From positions 1 through 64,000 of the forward strand of contig CAZLBC010000019.1 of the NCBI GenBank assembly GCA_964557575.1: a stretch of DNA of 64,000 bases, read 5' to 3'. The notes under the pieces were generated by a model. That model was not told the DNA's origin, searched no databases, and worked only from the letters and a program-made list of their open reading frames with translations. Of the stretch, positions 34,353 through 42,572 are shown piece after piece. This stretch comes from CAZLBC01 sp964557575. Its GTDB lineage: Bacteria; Planctomycetota; Phycisphaerae; SM23-33. The translations under genes and the position numbers were made by a program. The stretch's first letter is position 1, and each line of letters starts with the position of its first letter.

Positions 34353-36752
34353 TTACGTACCCGGATGAATCAGTTCGGGCTTGTCGGTCGAGGCCTCGAT
34401 CTCCTTGATGGCCTTTTTGACGGCCCGTGCCTTCTCCAGGCTCAGCCTTCTCGGAAAGTCCTTTTCTTCGTTCTCGAAATACTGCACGGCCCGCTCGAGT
34501 TTCGGGATCACGCTTTTTGCATGCGCCCCGTAGGGCTTCAGCAGGTCCATGATCCTGTTGATGCGTTTTTCGCTGCCGTGCGGCTTCTGTTTCCACGAGT
34601 AGTCCGCGATCAGGGGCATACCTTCGGCGACGCGATTTTTCGACAGCAACTCCAGCCCGCTGTTCTGAATGCCGTCGGCGAACATGATGCCGCTGGGGGC
34701 CGGCACGGTGATCGCCTTGAGGATGTCCGGGTGCAGGGGCTTGAGTTCCTCGAAGCTGAGCAGCCGGTACACATTGCCTAAACAGCCGCGTGCCCTGCCG
34801 TCCTGGTTCAGAAGCCCCGCGCGAACGGCCCTGAACAGGAGATCGCGGTCGACGCCCTTGACTGATTTGCTCAGCAGCCCGCCGCGCCGGTTGAACAGCG
34901 CGAAGCACAGGTACCGCTGTTCCATGTTGCGGGGATCGTTCTCGATATCGTGTCTGGTCATCCTGTCCAGCATTTCGGGCACGGCCTTCATCGCCGGCTT
35001 TCCGATACCCGCCAGCGCGTCGGCGGCCAGGATGCGCAGCCACAGGTCGTCGGAACGAAAGGCCCGCAGCAGCGCGTCCAGTGCCCCGGCGGCCCTGCCC
35101 CGCTGCAGCTTCAGGGCCTGGCATGCCCCGTAGCTTTTGTAGAGTTCCTTCGTATCCAGCAGTCCGCACAGCACGTCAGTTATGTTTTCCTTCCTGCGTC
35201 CCAGGGCCATCGCGGCCCGCTGACGGACAATGGGCGACCAGCTTCCCAGGCGGTCGATCAACTGCTTCGTGGTGAGCTTGTCGTAGAAGCCGTTGCGGTC
35301 CTTGTTGCTCCAGCCGCGGCCGTCGGCGATCAGCCCCTTTGCCGTGGCCGCGTCGATCTGCGGTGCGCAGCGGACCTTTTCGCGCGTCATGCGAAGGACG
35401 CCGGTCGGCATCGCGTAGGCCAGCAGAAAGGCCCCGGTGCAGTCCCAGTTCCGGTAGGTGTCGCCCCGGGTGGTCGGCGCGCCCAGGTGAACGAAGCTGC
35501 CATCCGGGCACCGCGCGAGGTCCAGGAACCGGGCGCCGAATTCCTTCATCCACTGCCCCGTCGCGTGTCGGCCGGACTGGGCCACTCCCGGCAGCGCCCA
35601 CAGCATGTTGAAGAAATTGCCGGTGTGACCGCAGTCGCGCTCCGCCCCGTGCGAGGCGGTGCACATTCTGGAGAAGAATTCAGCCCCTTTCTTATTGCCC
35701 AGAAGGTTAAACAGCGTCGCCCCGCTGCCGTTCTTGCCGTTGTCCTCGTGGGTCTGAATCCAGGGATGATGATCGCCGTAGGGAATGCTGCCCTTGCCGA
35801 TGTAGAACTGCAGCAGGAACACGCTGCGCTCGATCGCCCTGTCCAGTCCCTGTATTCCGGCCTCGCGGGCCAGGGTCAGGCCCAGCGTCAGCGTCAGCCC
35901 CGGCTGGTTCATCATGCCGTAACCCAGGAGACGTCCGTCCGGTCCGGCGAACCGGTGTCCCCAGGAACCGACGATGGACTGACCCCTGACGGCCTCCTTT
36001 GCCAGGCGCGTCAACCCCGGCATGACCGACTCGTCGCCGGTCTGCATCGCGTACTCCGACAGGAATATCATCACGTAGCCGTAGTACCAGGTCGCCATGC
36101 CTTTGGCGGAGAACCCGGCGGCCCACTGCGCCTCCTTCTTTACCAGGGGAAGGTAGGACGTGTCTCCTGATGCAAGCAATGCCAGGGCGTTGAGGCAGCG
36201 CGGTATGGCGTTCAGGCGGTAGTCCCCGGAGGAGATTCGCTTCTCAATCGCCCGGCAGCCCTGCTCGAGAATGCGTTTGGACTTCGGACAGTCGTACGGC
36301 GCGGTGTCGCTGTAGGTGCCCAGGACGGGCAGTGTCACGACGACCGTCTCGGTGGTGCCCTTTCGCCAGCGGATCAGCGACAGCGTTCCGCCGCCGGCGT
36401 CCGATTCGGCCGCGGTCAGCGCCCTGCCGAACTCGGTGCGGGGATCGTGGCTGAATCTTTTTCCGGCGACGCCGAGAATGACGTCCCCGACCGCCAGCAC
36501 GCCGTCGGCGGGAGCGCCCTTCGCGACCTTCGTGATATATATCTGCCGCGCGTCGGTGGTCACCAGCCGGTCGCTGTACATCCACCCGCGCATGCCGGTG
36601 GCCCCGAGGTTCCAGTCGTGCTTCGCGCCGGCGGGAATCTTGTCGCCCTTCGTGAAATCGGGTATCGCGTTCTTTTTGCGCGGCGCGGCGAACAGTGAAG
36701 AAACGAGAAGCAGGGAAAACGCCAGGGAGAGTAATCTGATTGCTTTCATCAT
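34353..36752 (-). CDS. Secreted DUF6288 protein with PDZ-like domain and helical repeats
   Basis: 799 aa with a signal peptide (LLSLAFSLLLVSSLFA). Residues about 40-145 form a PDZ-like domain (VAKGAPADGVLAVGDVILGV). The centre is an alpha/alpha-toroid-like region (SGDTSYLPLVKKEAQWAAGF; YGDHHPWIQTHEDNGKNGSG), and the C-terminus has HEAT-like repeats (RQRAAMALGRRKENITDVL). The same architecture recurs at 61337-64000. The family has no assigned activity; the toroid resembles polysaccharide-processing enzymes. It is probably exported to the envelope. Confidence 0.8.
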   Translation of the reverse strand: MMKAIRLLSLAFSLLLVSSLFAAPRKKNAIPDFTKGDKIPAGAKHDWNLGATGMRGWMYSDRLVTTDARQIYITKVAKGAPADGVLAVGDVILGVAGKRFSHDPRTEFGRALTAAESDAGGGTLSLIRWRKGTTETVVVTLPVLGTYSDTAPYDCPKSKRILEQGCRAIEKRISSGDYRLNAIPRCLNALALLASGDTSYLPLVKKEAQWAAGFSAKGMATWYYGYVMIFLSEYAMQTGDESVMPGLTRLAKEAVRGQSIVGSWGHRFAGPDGRLLGYGMMNQPGLTLTLGLTLAREAGIQGLDRAIERSVFLLQFYIGKGSIPYGDHHPWIQTHEDNGKNGSGATLFNLLGNKKGAEFFSRMCTASHGAERDCGHTGNFFNMLWALPGVAQSGRHATGQWMKEFGARFLDLARCPDGSFVHLGAPTTRGDTYRNWDCTGAFLLAYAMPTGVLRMTREKVRCAPQIDAATAKGLIADGRGWSNKDRNGFYDKLTTKQLIDRLGSWSPIVRQRAAMALGRRKENITDVLCGLLDTKELYKSYGACQALKLQRGRAAGALDALLRAFRSDDLWLRILAADALAGIGKPAMKAVPEMLDRMTRHDIENDPRNMEQRYLCFALFNRRGGLLSKSVKGVDRDLLFRAVRAGLLNQDGRARGCLGNVYRLLSFEELKPLHPDILKAITVPAPSGIMFADGIQNSGLELLSKNRVAEGMPLIADYSWKQKPHGSEKRINRIMDLLKPYGAHAKSVIPKLERAVQYFENEEKDFPRRLSLEKARAVKKAIKEIEASTDKPELIHPGT

Positions 36753-36884
36753 GACACCTTCAAACGGGTTTCATTCGTATGAACAGCCGGACAGTCAATG
36801 AACGCTCCATTCAGTTTCAAAGACAGGCTGCACTACCGTGTCCTCGACGGCAATCCCCCTCAGTCGCCGCGCGTTCTGGTGTTG

Positions 36885-37025
36885 TTAGGCCCTGATGCCG
36901 GCGATGTTGATTGTGTCGCTCGGCGGTTTTTTGCCCGCGCCCAGGACGTGCCGCGGCACCACCGTTATCCCGGCCGCGCAGCCGAGCACCGTCCGTCTTT
37001 CGATCCCGTTGCCGTGTTCGCTCAT
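36885..37025 (-). pseudogene. Truncated Gfo/Idh/MocA oxidoreductase, Tat signal stub only
   Basis: 46 codons starting at an ATG with GGGAG upstream. The sequence runs from a twin-arginine signal (ERRTVLGCAAGITVVPRHVL) into KKPPSDTINIAGI, the conserved first strand of Tat-exported Gfo/Idh oxidoreductases, then reaches a stop where the Rossmann glycine loop should be. The remaining roughly 350 residues are absent. It lies 63 bp downstream of the secreted-protein gene at 37089, so an intact gene was once the third member of that operon. Confidence 0.75.
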
Positions 37026-37088
37026 GTTCATGCTCCCGTTTCTGAAAGGTACCGCTATTACGCCACACACCGGCGCGGTCTGCAATCG

Positions 37089-39110
37089 TTATTGTTGTTT
37101 CTCCCGTACCAGCGTCCCGTCCGCGCCGAGGTATTCCCTGCCGGTAACCGTCCGTCCGCCGTCTTCAAGGCGGTAACCGGTGTACACCGGCGTCGGGCCC
37201 TGCCAGTTTATTTCCAGGCCGGTACGGCCGTCGTTGACGTCAAGGACGCGGTCACGGCACTGCAGGCAGGGGCTCTTGGCGGCCGGCCACCGGTCGAAGT
37301 CCAGGGCGACCCCGCCGACGGAAGCCGCCGGCAGCCAGCCGTCGGAACGGTGGCGGATCTCCAGCCGGTGTCCGCGGGTGGACCGGTACACGACCCGCTT
37401 TTCGTCGCGGAGAGCCGACCTGTCGAGGGCGGCCTTCGCGACCGCCTGCTGAAACCGTTCGAACGAACCGTACTCGTCGGCGTCGCCCATCTCCACCACG
37501 CAGCCGGTCGGCGAGCCCGGCATGTCGATCCGGGCGTAGCCGGGGATCCGGGATGCCCGCCACGCCGCGCCGTTCCGGAGGGGGCGGACGGCGACATAGA
37601 CGTCACCCTCCCGCAGGAAGAAGCCCGCCGCCGAACGGGTTTTCTCGTCCACGGATGTCGGGTAATAGGCGAAGCAGGCATTGATCGGCCGCGTGCGCCG
37701 TGCGGGCCGGGCCCAGTGAGGCCCCCAGCGCAATTTCGCGTCCCGGTAGGGATCGCGGTCCGGGATATCGTACAGCAGGATCGCGGCGTTTTCGTAGTGA
37801 ACCGTCTGCTGGAACGGACTGACGCCCGACCACATGTCCTCCGGGGAGGGTTTCTTCCACGGTTCCGGCGTATACCCGACGTAGTAGTAGGGGTGCCCGA
37901 CGGTCAGCCAGTTGTAGTCGTCCGTTGATTGCCAGACCGCGCCGAAGGGGATCATCGTCCGGTAGCCGGAGTTGTGGATGTTCTCCCGGAAATTGCCCGA
38001 CCCCAGGGCGTACCGGCGGGCCATGTAGACGTTCCGCAGTGATTGCCGCGGCTGGGGCGGACCGATCTCCGGCACCGTCCTGACCGCGTAACCGTAGGGA
38101 TTGGCGGCGGCCGGTTCGATGGTTCCCCAGCCGGCCCGGGCCTGCAGCAGCGTAAAGGGCAACGCCACTCGCTTGGCCCCCAGGCTGCGGATCGCGGGGT
38201 GGGGCAGGTAAGCCGCCGCGGCGTGTTCGGGGCTGGTGGCCGGACGGATGTCGTCGCCGGATACCCCGCGGTGCGCACCGCCGCCCCAGTACAGCCAGGC
38301 GGTGGTCATGGTGTAGGACAGGTGTGTGGCGTTCATTCCCGGTTGCCCCTTCAGCATCGCCTTGCACCGCAGCAGGGGCGGGACGATGATGCCGTGGTGG
38401 ACGTTTGCCGCCAGGTCGGCCATCATCCAGTCCACGATCGCCCGGGCCATCAGGCGGACCGCCGGGTCCCGCGAGCACTCCATGGCGTTGACCCAGGGAA
38501 CGGTATTCGCGGCGTGGTAGACCGGGGAGAGGTACTCCCGCATCGAGGCGGCGTAGATCGTCCGGCCGTAGTCCCGAACGTACGCCGTGCATACCCGGGT
38601 CAGCTCGCGGCCGGTGATACCATGGTGGAAGGTCGCCCCGGGGAACTGCTCGCCGAATATGAGCCCGGCCGTTCGCTTCATGGCGCGGTGGTTTTCCGTC
38701 CCGCCGTCCAGGAAGTGCGGGTACGCCGTCACCTCGTCTCGTACAGCATTTACGATGCGGTCGGGCAGACGGTTCCGAAAGCCTCCCAGGATGCGGGAGA
38801 GCGAGGAGATGCCGAACATGGCCCCTTTACCGCCGTACGCGGCCCCCCGCGGCAGGTAGGCGATGCAGTCGTCGTCCGCCGTGTCGGCCGCCAGGCGGGC
38901 CAGGATGAAGGGGAAGACCGCCTTCGGGTTCTTCGCCCGCAGGTTCAGGTCGACCTTCGCGGCGGCCGCGAGCATCTCGCGCCGGCGCCGCCCGACCGCG
39001 GCCGCGCTCGTCTCGCCGCTGGCGCCGCCGCCGGACCCGGCGGCGCATATGCCCGCCGCGGCCGGGATCGCCGCGAGGCAGGCGAGACGGTATCGACGCG
39101 CAGTGTTCAC
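37089..39110 (-). CDS. Large secreted protein, possible polysaccharide-lyase-like toroid
   Basis: 673 aa from a GTG start at 39110 that overlaps the stop of the upstream GH5-like gene as GTGA. The much longer open frame reaching 40358 runs antiparallel in frame over that gene and is not real coding. The signal-like leader is RLACLAAIPAAAGICAAGSG. The first 350 residues are helical (VDWMMADLAANVHHGIIVPP) and the rest beta-rich (YRTMIPFGAVWQSTDDYNWL), an order common to alpha/alpha-toroid lyases. No family signature is recognised, so the function is inferred only from fold style and coupling to a glycoside hydrolase. Confidence 0.6.
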   Translation of the reverse strand: MNTARRYRLACLAAIPAAAGICAAGSGGGASGETSAAAVGRRRREMLAAAAKVDLNLRAKNPKAVFPFILARLAADTADDDCIAYLPRGAAYGGKGAMFGISSLSRILGGFRNRLPDRIVNAVRDEVTAYPHFLDGGTENHRAMKRTAGLIFGEQFPGATFHHGITGRELTRVCTAYVRDYGRTIYAASMREYLSPVYHAANTVPWVNAMECSRDPAVRLMARAIVDWMMADLAANVHHGIIVPPLLRCKAMLKGQPGMNATHLSYTMTTAWLYWGGGAHRGVSGDDIRPATSPEHAAAAYLPHPAIRSLGAKRVALPFTLLQARAGWGTIEPAAANPYGYAVRTVPEIGPPQPRQSLRNVYMARRYALGSGNFRENIHNSGYRTMIPFGAVWQSTDDYNWLTVGHPYYYVGYTPEPWKKPSPEDMWSGVSPFQQTVHYENAAILLYDIPDRDPYRDAKLRWGPHWARPARRTRPINACFAYYPTSVDEKTRSAAGFFLREGDVYVAVRPLRNGAAWRASRIPGYARIDMPGSPTGCVVEMGDADEYGSFERFQQAVAKAALDRSALRDEKRVVYRSTRGHRLEIRHRSDGWLPAASVGGVALDFDRWPAAKSPCLQCRDRVLDVNDGRTGLEINWQGPTPVYTGYRLEDGGRTVTGREYLGADGTLVREKQQ

Positions 39111-40912
39111 GGGACTGTTCCATTTCCGTCCGCAGACGCCGGTGTGCGGCGGGGGGGGCGTTGCTCGATCTTCCCGGTCTTGACCGCGATGTCGATGTGA
39201 AAATCGGGCAGCCGCAGCGTGGCCGTGCCGCCGGCAACGCGGACGGTACGGGTGATCGTTTCGCCGGTGCGGGTGTCCATGAACACCGTCCGGTACGCAC
39301 CGTCGTCGAGGCCGGTGAGGGTCAGCGTGCCGCCGGTCACGGTTTCCGGTTTCCGGGCCTTCATGACGAGGTTCCGCCAGTTGTCGCGGCGGTTGACCAC
39401 CCAGGCGACCGCTCCTTTCGCGTACCGGCGGACGAAACAGCGGAGATGATCGGGCGCCGCGGTACCGTCGGCCGGCGGCAGCGGGGCCCGGTTGATGCGG
39501 ATATCCCGAACGAACTTCGCAAAGGGGGCGAACTGGCCGTAGTAATCCCACTGCTCCACCATGCTGTCCCACCACCAGGTCATCCCGGTGCCCGCGCCGC
39601 CGCCGAAGAAGCCGATCCACAGGGCCTCGTGGAAGGCGTATCCCTTCGTGTCCTTGGGATGGTCGCGTTCCTTTCCCGGCCGGGTTGCGGCATGGTTGCC
39701 CCAGTCCTTCTTGACCAGACCGCACTCGGCCAGGAGGACCGGCTTGCCGATACGGCGCAGCTCCCGGAGGGGTTCGGCGTAGATTTCGTACTGGACCCTG
39801 CCGGGATAGCGCCCGCCCCCGTAATCGTGATACTGGGTGAAGTCCACCGCGGGCAGGCCGTACAGGTCGAACTGCTTCGTGGCCGAGCCGATGCTGTTGG
39901 TGACCAGGTGGTTGTGGGGATCGATCGACGCGAGGTAGCGGCACATCTCCTCGGTCCAGGAAACGATCGCCGGCACGCAGCGGTGGCCGAACTGGTGGTT
40001 CATTTCGTTCCAGAGTTCCCAGGCCATGATGGATGTGGAGGCACCGTAGCGGGCGACGCAGTACCGCAGGAGGGCCTTCCACTGTGTTCGGGCGTCCGGT
40101 TGTGCCAGGAAGTCCATCCGCGTTTCGCACTGGCGGAAGGGACCGCCGTTGTTGCCTAAGTAGGTGTCGGGCTTGTTGCCCAGGCAGAGCTTGATTGCAA
40201 TGCCGCGCTCCTCGCAGAGCCGGCGGACGGCATCCATCAGCCCGGCCGCGTCCTCGTCGTAGCGGTAGGGGTCGGTCCCCTGAACCCCGAAACACCATTT
40301 CGCTCCCAGCCAGACCCGTATGTAGTTGCAGTGGTTTGCGGCCATCCGGTCCAGCCACTGCCGGTACTTCTCAAGCCGGTCGCCGTTGGCCCAGGCGAGG
40401 TTCTGGCCGACGGGGATATACGGCGACCCGTTTTCGTATTCGAAGGCCCACGGGTTCTTTGCCGCCACCCGGATCACCCCCTTGTTTTCCGACGGGGCGA
40501 CGGAGAACGAAAATGAGCCGCTCGTGCGGGTGCCGTTCCGGTCGGCTATCGCGACGGTGCCCCGGTAGGTGCCCGTTTCCCGGGGCATGAACCGCACCCG
40601 CCAGATCCACGGGCCGGTCGGGACCAGTTTCGGCTGCCGGCCTTGCTTCTCCCACCGGGTCTCGTGCATAGCGAACCCGGGGACGGTGATCGTTCGCCCG
40701 TCCGGCGATACCAGGCGGGCGTCCAGCCGCACTTCAGCCGGGTCGCCGGGACGCCGGTAGTCGCCGACGCCGGAGACCGTTATCGCCAGCCGATCGTATT
40801 GCCGCAGGCGGGCGGCGGAAAGGCGAACGCCGAGCTGTTCCGGTTGCCCGGCGGCCGGCAGTCCGCTGAGGGCGATTCCGAGGAGGACCAGGGAACGGCA
40901 TGTTTCGTACAC
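39107..40912 (-). CDS. Secreted GH5-like glycoside hydrolase with DUF5060-like N-terminal domain
   Basis: 601 aa from a GTG at 40912, preceded by AAAGGAG; this gives a clean signal peptide (CRSLVLLGIALSGLPAAG), whereas in-frame ATGs further upstream do not. Residues about 25-140 form a beta-sandwich as in DUF5060. The TIM barrel spans about 150-510, with Glu303 in WELWNEMNH as acid/base and Glu396 in VLLAECG as nucleophile, as expected for clan GH-A. The C-terminus (about 515-590) is a beta domain. It probably cleaves a beta-linked polysaccharide. A TATGAT box at 41016-41021 may be its -10. It is translationally coupled to the next gene. Confidence 0.8.
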   Translation of the reverse strand: MYETCRSLVLLGIALSGLPAAGQPEQLGVRLSAARLRQYDRLAITVSGVGDYRRPGDPAEVRLDARLVSPDGRTITVPGFAMHETRWEKQGRQPKLVPTGPWIWRVRFMPRETGTYRGTVAIADRNGTRTSGSFSFSVAPSENKGVIRVAAKNPWAFEYENGSPYIPVGQNLAWANGDRLEKYRQWLDRMAANHCNYIRVWLGAKWCFGVQGTDPYRYDEDAAGLMDAVRRLCEERGIAIKLCLGNKPDTYLGNNGGPFRQCETRMDFLAQPDARTQWKALLRYCVARYGASTSIMAWELWNEMNHQFGHRCVPAIVSWTEEMCRYLASIDPHNHLVTNSIGSATKQFDLYGLPAVDFTQYHDYGGGRYPGRVQYEIYAEPLRELRRIGKPVLLAECGLVKKDWGNHAATRPGKERDHPKDTKGYAFHEALWIGFFGGGAGTGMTWWWDSMVEQWDYYGQFAPFAKFVRDIRINRAPLPPADGTAAPDHLRCFVRRYAKGAVAWVVNRRDNWRNLVMKARKPETVTGGTLTLTGLDDGAYRTVFMDTRTGETITRTVRVAGGTATLRLPDFHIDIAVKTGKIEQRPPRRTPASADGNGTVP

Positions 40913-41037
40913 GGCATCTCCTTTTACTGTTCCCGGTTGCAGCGGGGCCGTCTTTCGCGGCGGTGTGCGCGGTGGCGGGAAACGAACCGCACGGCCGCCG
41001 GCCGCTGTATTTCCCATCATACCGTCGGGGCAATCAA

Positions 41038-41339
41038 AAGGCAACGTCCCGCAGTGCAACGACAAGGCGGTGCTGGACTACCTCCGGTACTACGCGCACA
41101 CCTGCGGGGCGCAGTATACCGGCGGGGTGTCCTCCGCGGTGCCGATCCCGGAGTGGAAGAAGGAGGAGGCCCGCAACCTCGGGAAAAAACTTGCCGCGGA
41201 TATCGAGGGCGCCGCGGCGTACGCCGACCAGGTGAAGATCATCGACGAGGGGAAGCGGCACTTCGGTAAGATCATCGAAAAGCGCAGAGACGAGTGGCCG
41301 GCGGAGTACCGCTACTGGCGGGAAAAGGGCTGGCTGTAA
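41038..41339 (+). pseudogene. 3' remnant of a flavodoxin/NADPH-dependent FMN reductase family gene
   Basis: From about 41038 the frame reads VPQCNDKAVLDYLRYYAHTC and ends EWPAEYRYWREKGWL, which matches the C-terminal third of multimeric-flavodoxin-like proteins. The FMN-binding N-terminal two thirds are missing, and the upstream in-frame sequence is the promoter region of the GH5-like gene. It is best treated as a deletion remnant. Confidence 0.65.
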
Positions 41340-41400
41340 CCGGCACGAGGGGAGAAGTGCTGCCGCGTGCGGCGGTCCTCCGTTGTGGCCATCGCGCGCG

Positions 41401-41685
41401 TCAGGCCGGACGGCCGGCGGCCCGGTTGCGCGGCAGGTATTTCCAGTAGAGTACCAGATCCATCGACACGAAGATGAAATTCAGCGCGTACAGGACGATA
41501 TTCCAGTCGAGGTTGTAGAGCAGCTTGTGCGTCACGCCGTTTACGTAGCCGAAGGCGATGATGCCCATGAACAGCGGACTCTTTCCTATCACGACCTTTG
41601 TCCTGAGCGACTTGGCGATCGAAATCGGCCAGCTTACACCGAAGCAGATCAGCATGGCTGCCTCGAAAACACTCACGGTTGTCAT
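41401..41685 (-). CDS. Small three-TM membrane protein, PQ-loop/SemiSWEET-like
   Basis: 94 aa with AAGGA 10 bases upstream. Three hydrophobic segments are visible (EAAMLICFGVSWPISIAKS; SPLFMGIIAFGYVNGV; IVLYALNFIFVSMDLVLYW), and the SWPISI turn occupies the PQ-loop position. It resembles a widespread family of uncharacterised 80-95-residue inner-membrane proteins. Sugar or metabolite transport as a dimer is conceivable but unproven. A dispersed repeat lies just upstream of its start. Confidence 0.6.
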   Translation of the reverse strand: MTTVSVFEAAMLICFGVSWPISIAKSLRTKVVIGKSPLFMGIIAFGYVNGVTHKLLYNLDWNIVLYALNFIFVSMDLVLYWKYLPRNRAAGRPA

Positions 41686-41732
41686 TGGCAGGTATCCTTC
41701 GCTGTAAAAAGGTGCGGACGGGAGCTCGGCGC

Positions 41733-41793
41733 GCCAAAAACGGTTTCAGGGTTATTCGGCGGCGGGGGTCGGGACATCCCGCGCCCGTCCGCT
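41733..41793. repeat. Dispersed 60-bp repeat, copy A
   Basis: About 90% identical, with one 1-base indel, to 42705-42766. Both contain caaaaacg, tttcagggttattcggcggcg and the 10-bp palindrome gggacatccc. Copy A is intergenic, between the HTH gene and the 3-TM gene. Confidence 0.75.
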
Positions 41794-41827
41794 CCCGGCC
41801 GGCGTGTCGACAGTTTCCGATAATGTT

Positions 41828-42319
41828 CTATGGTAAACTTTCAACGGTTTGTGTGCCGTGCCGGTCTTTGATGACCAGCGTTACCTCACAATCGAGAATA
41901 TGAAGAATGGTGAGCATGCGCGCGATCGATTTGTGTGAGTTTGCCGGATCGAGCAGGCGGTACAGTTGTGCTGCGGACGTCCCCAGGCGCCTGGCAAGTT
42001 CTCGTTTGCTGAGGGGGCTTTCCTCGATGCGATCCTGAACCGCCACGGTTACATTGTACAGAAGGAGGTCTTTCATGTATTCAGGTTCCTGGTTGTATTC
42101 CAAAACCCGGTCCAGGTGAACGGAACCCTCGCGCCCTGATTCGAGGACATAGGTTAACGCTTCATTGCCCAGTTCCTTGTCGACGTATACCTTTCTGACA
42201 TAGTTACCACGCTCGGGACGGGGGCGCGTCCGGGCATAGGGAAATTCGAATTCACCTTTCGCAGTGGCGATTTCAAAGACTTTCTTTCTGTTGTTGTACC
42301 GTACGTTCTTGATTTTCAT
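41828..42319 (-). CDS. HTH (XRE-like) regulator or antitoxin
   Basis: 163 aa. Residues about 15-85 resemble a DUF2442-like segment (GEFEFPYARTRPRPERGNYV). A lambda-repressor-type helix-turn-helix follows (LSKRELARRLGTSAAQLYRL). It overlaps the DUF4160-like gene by ATGA (42316-42319), the usual arrangement of a toxin-antitoxin-like pair, with this as the DNA-binding partner. The gene is markedly more AT-rich than its surroundings. Confidence 0.7.
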   Translation of the reverse strand: MKIKNVRYNNRKKVFEIATAKGEFEFPYARTRPRPERGNYVRKVYVDKELGNEALTYVLESGREGSVHLDRVLEYNQEPEYMKDLLLYNVTVAVQDRIEESPLSKRELARRLGTSAAQLYRLLDPANSHKSIARMLTILHILDCEVTLVIKDRHGTQTVESLP

Positions 42320-42510
42320 AGTGTGCCCTCGTGCATCAGTTCGGCAATGAGTTTCCGAATTCGCGCGTTCGCCGTTCCTTTCATTGCCTGGCCGCGTTCA
42401 AGGTCCCACTTTACGACAAGCTTACCGTCGCGATAGACGTGTACGTGATAGGGGCCGTGATCACTCCGACATGTCAGGAATACATAATTTCCACGCCTGA
42501 TTTTGCCCAT
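42316..42510 (-). CDS. DUF4160-like small protein
   Basis: 64 aa (YVFLTCRSDHGPYHVHVYRD; KWDLERGQAM), matching the DUF4160 pattern of a His-rich strand plus acidic loop. DUF4160 genes are commonly paired with DUF2442/HTH genes and are suspected toxins, but no activity is established. There is no Shine-Dalgarno sequence; the promoter places transcription initiation at the start codon. Confidence 0.65.
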   Translation of the reverse strand: MGKIRRGNYVFLTCRSDHGPYHVHVYRDGKLVVKWDLERGQAMKGTANARIRKLIAELMHEGTL

Positions 42511-42516
42511 CAGTAA

Positions 42517-42545
42517 ATGTTACCATAAAAGATATCATTTGTCAA
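42517..42545 (-). promoter_or_regulatory. Leaderless promoter of the DUF4160/HTH pair
   Basis: On the minus strand, TTGACA (42540-42545), a 17-bp spacer and TAACAT (42517-42522) form a sigma-70 promoter whose -10 ends 6 bases before the ATG at 42510. No ribosome-binding site fits between them, so a leaderless transcript is predicted. Confidence 0.6.
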
Positions 42546-42572
42546 AGGGCTCGGTGTGTTTTTCCGGGGAAA

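Noticed and set aside
39110..40358. Apparent N-terminal extension (about 416 residues) of the secreted protein at 37089, open to 40358
   Set aside because: It is the shifted frame of the GH5-like gene on the same strand: Arg/Gly/Pro-rich, no domain, no ribosome-binding site. The GTGA overlap gives a better start.
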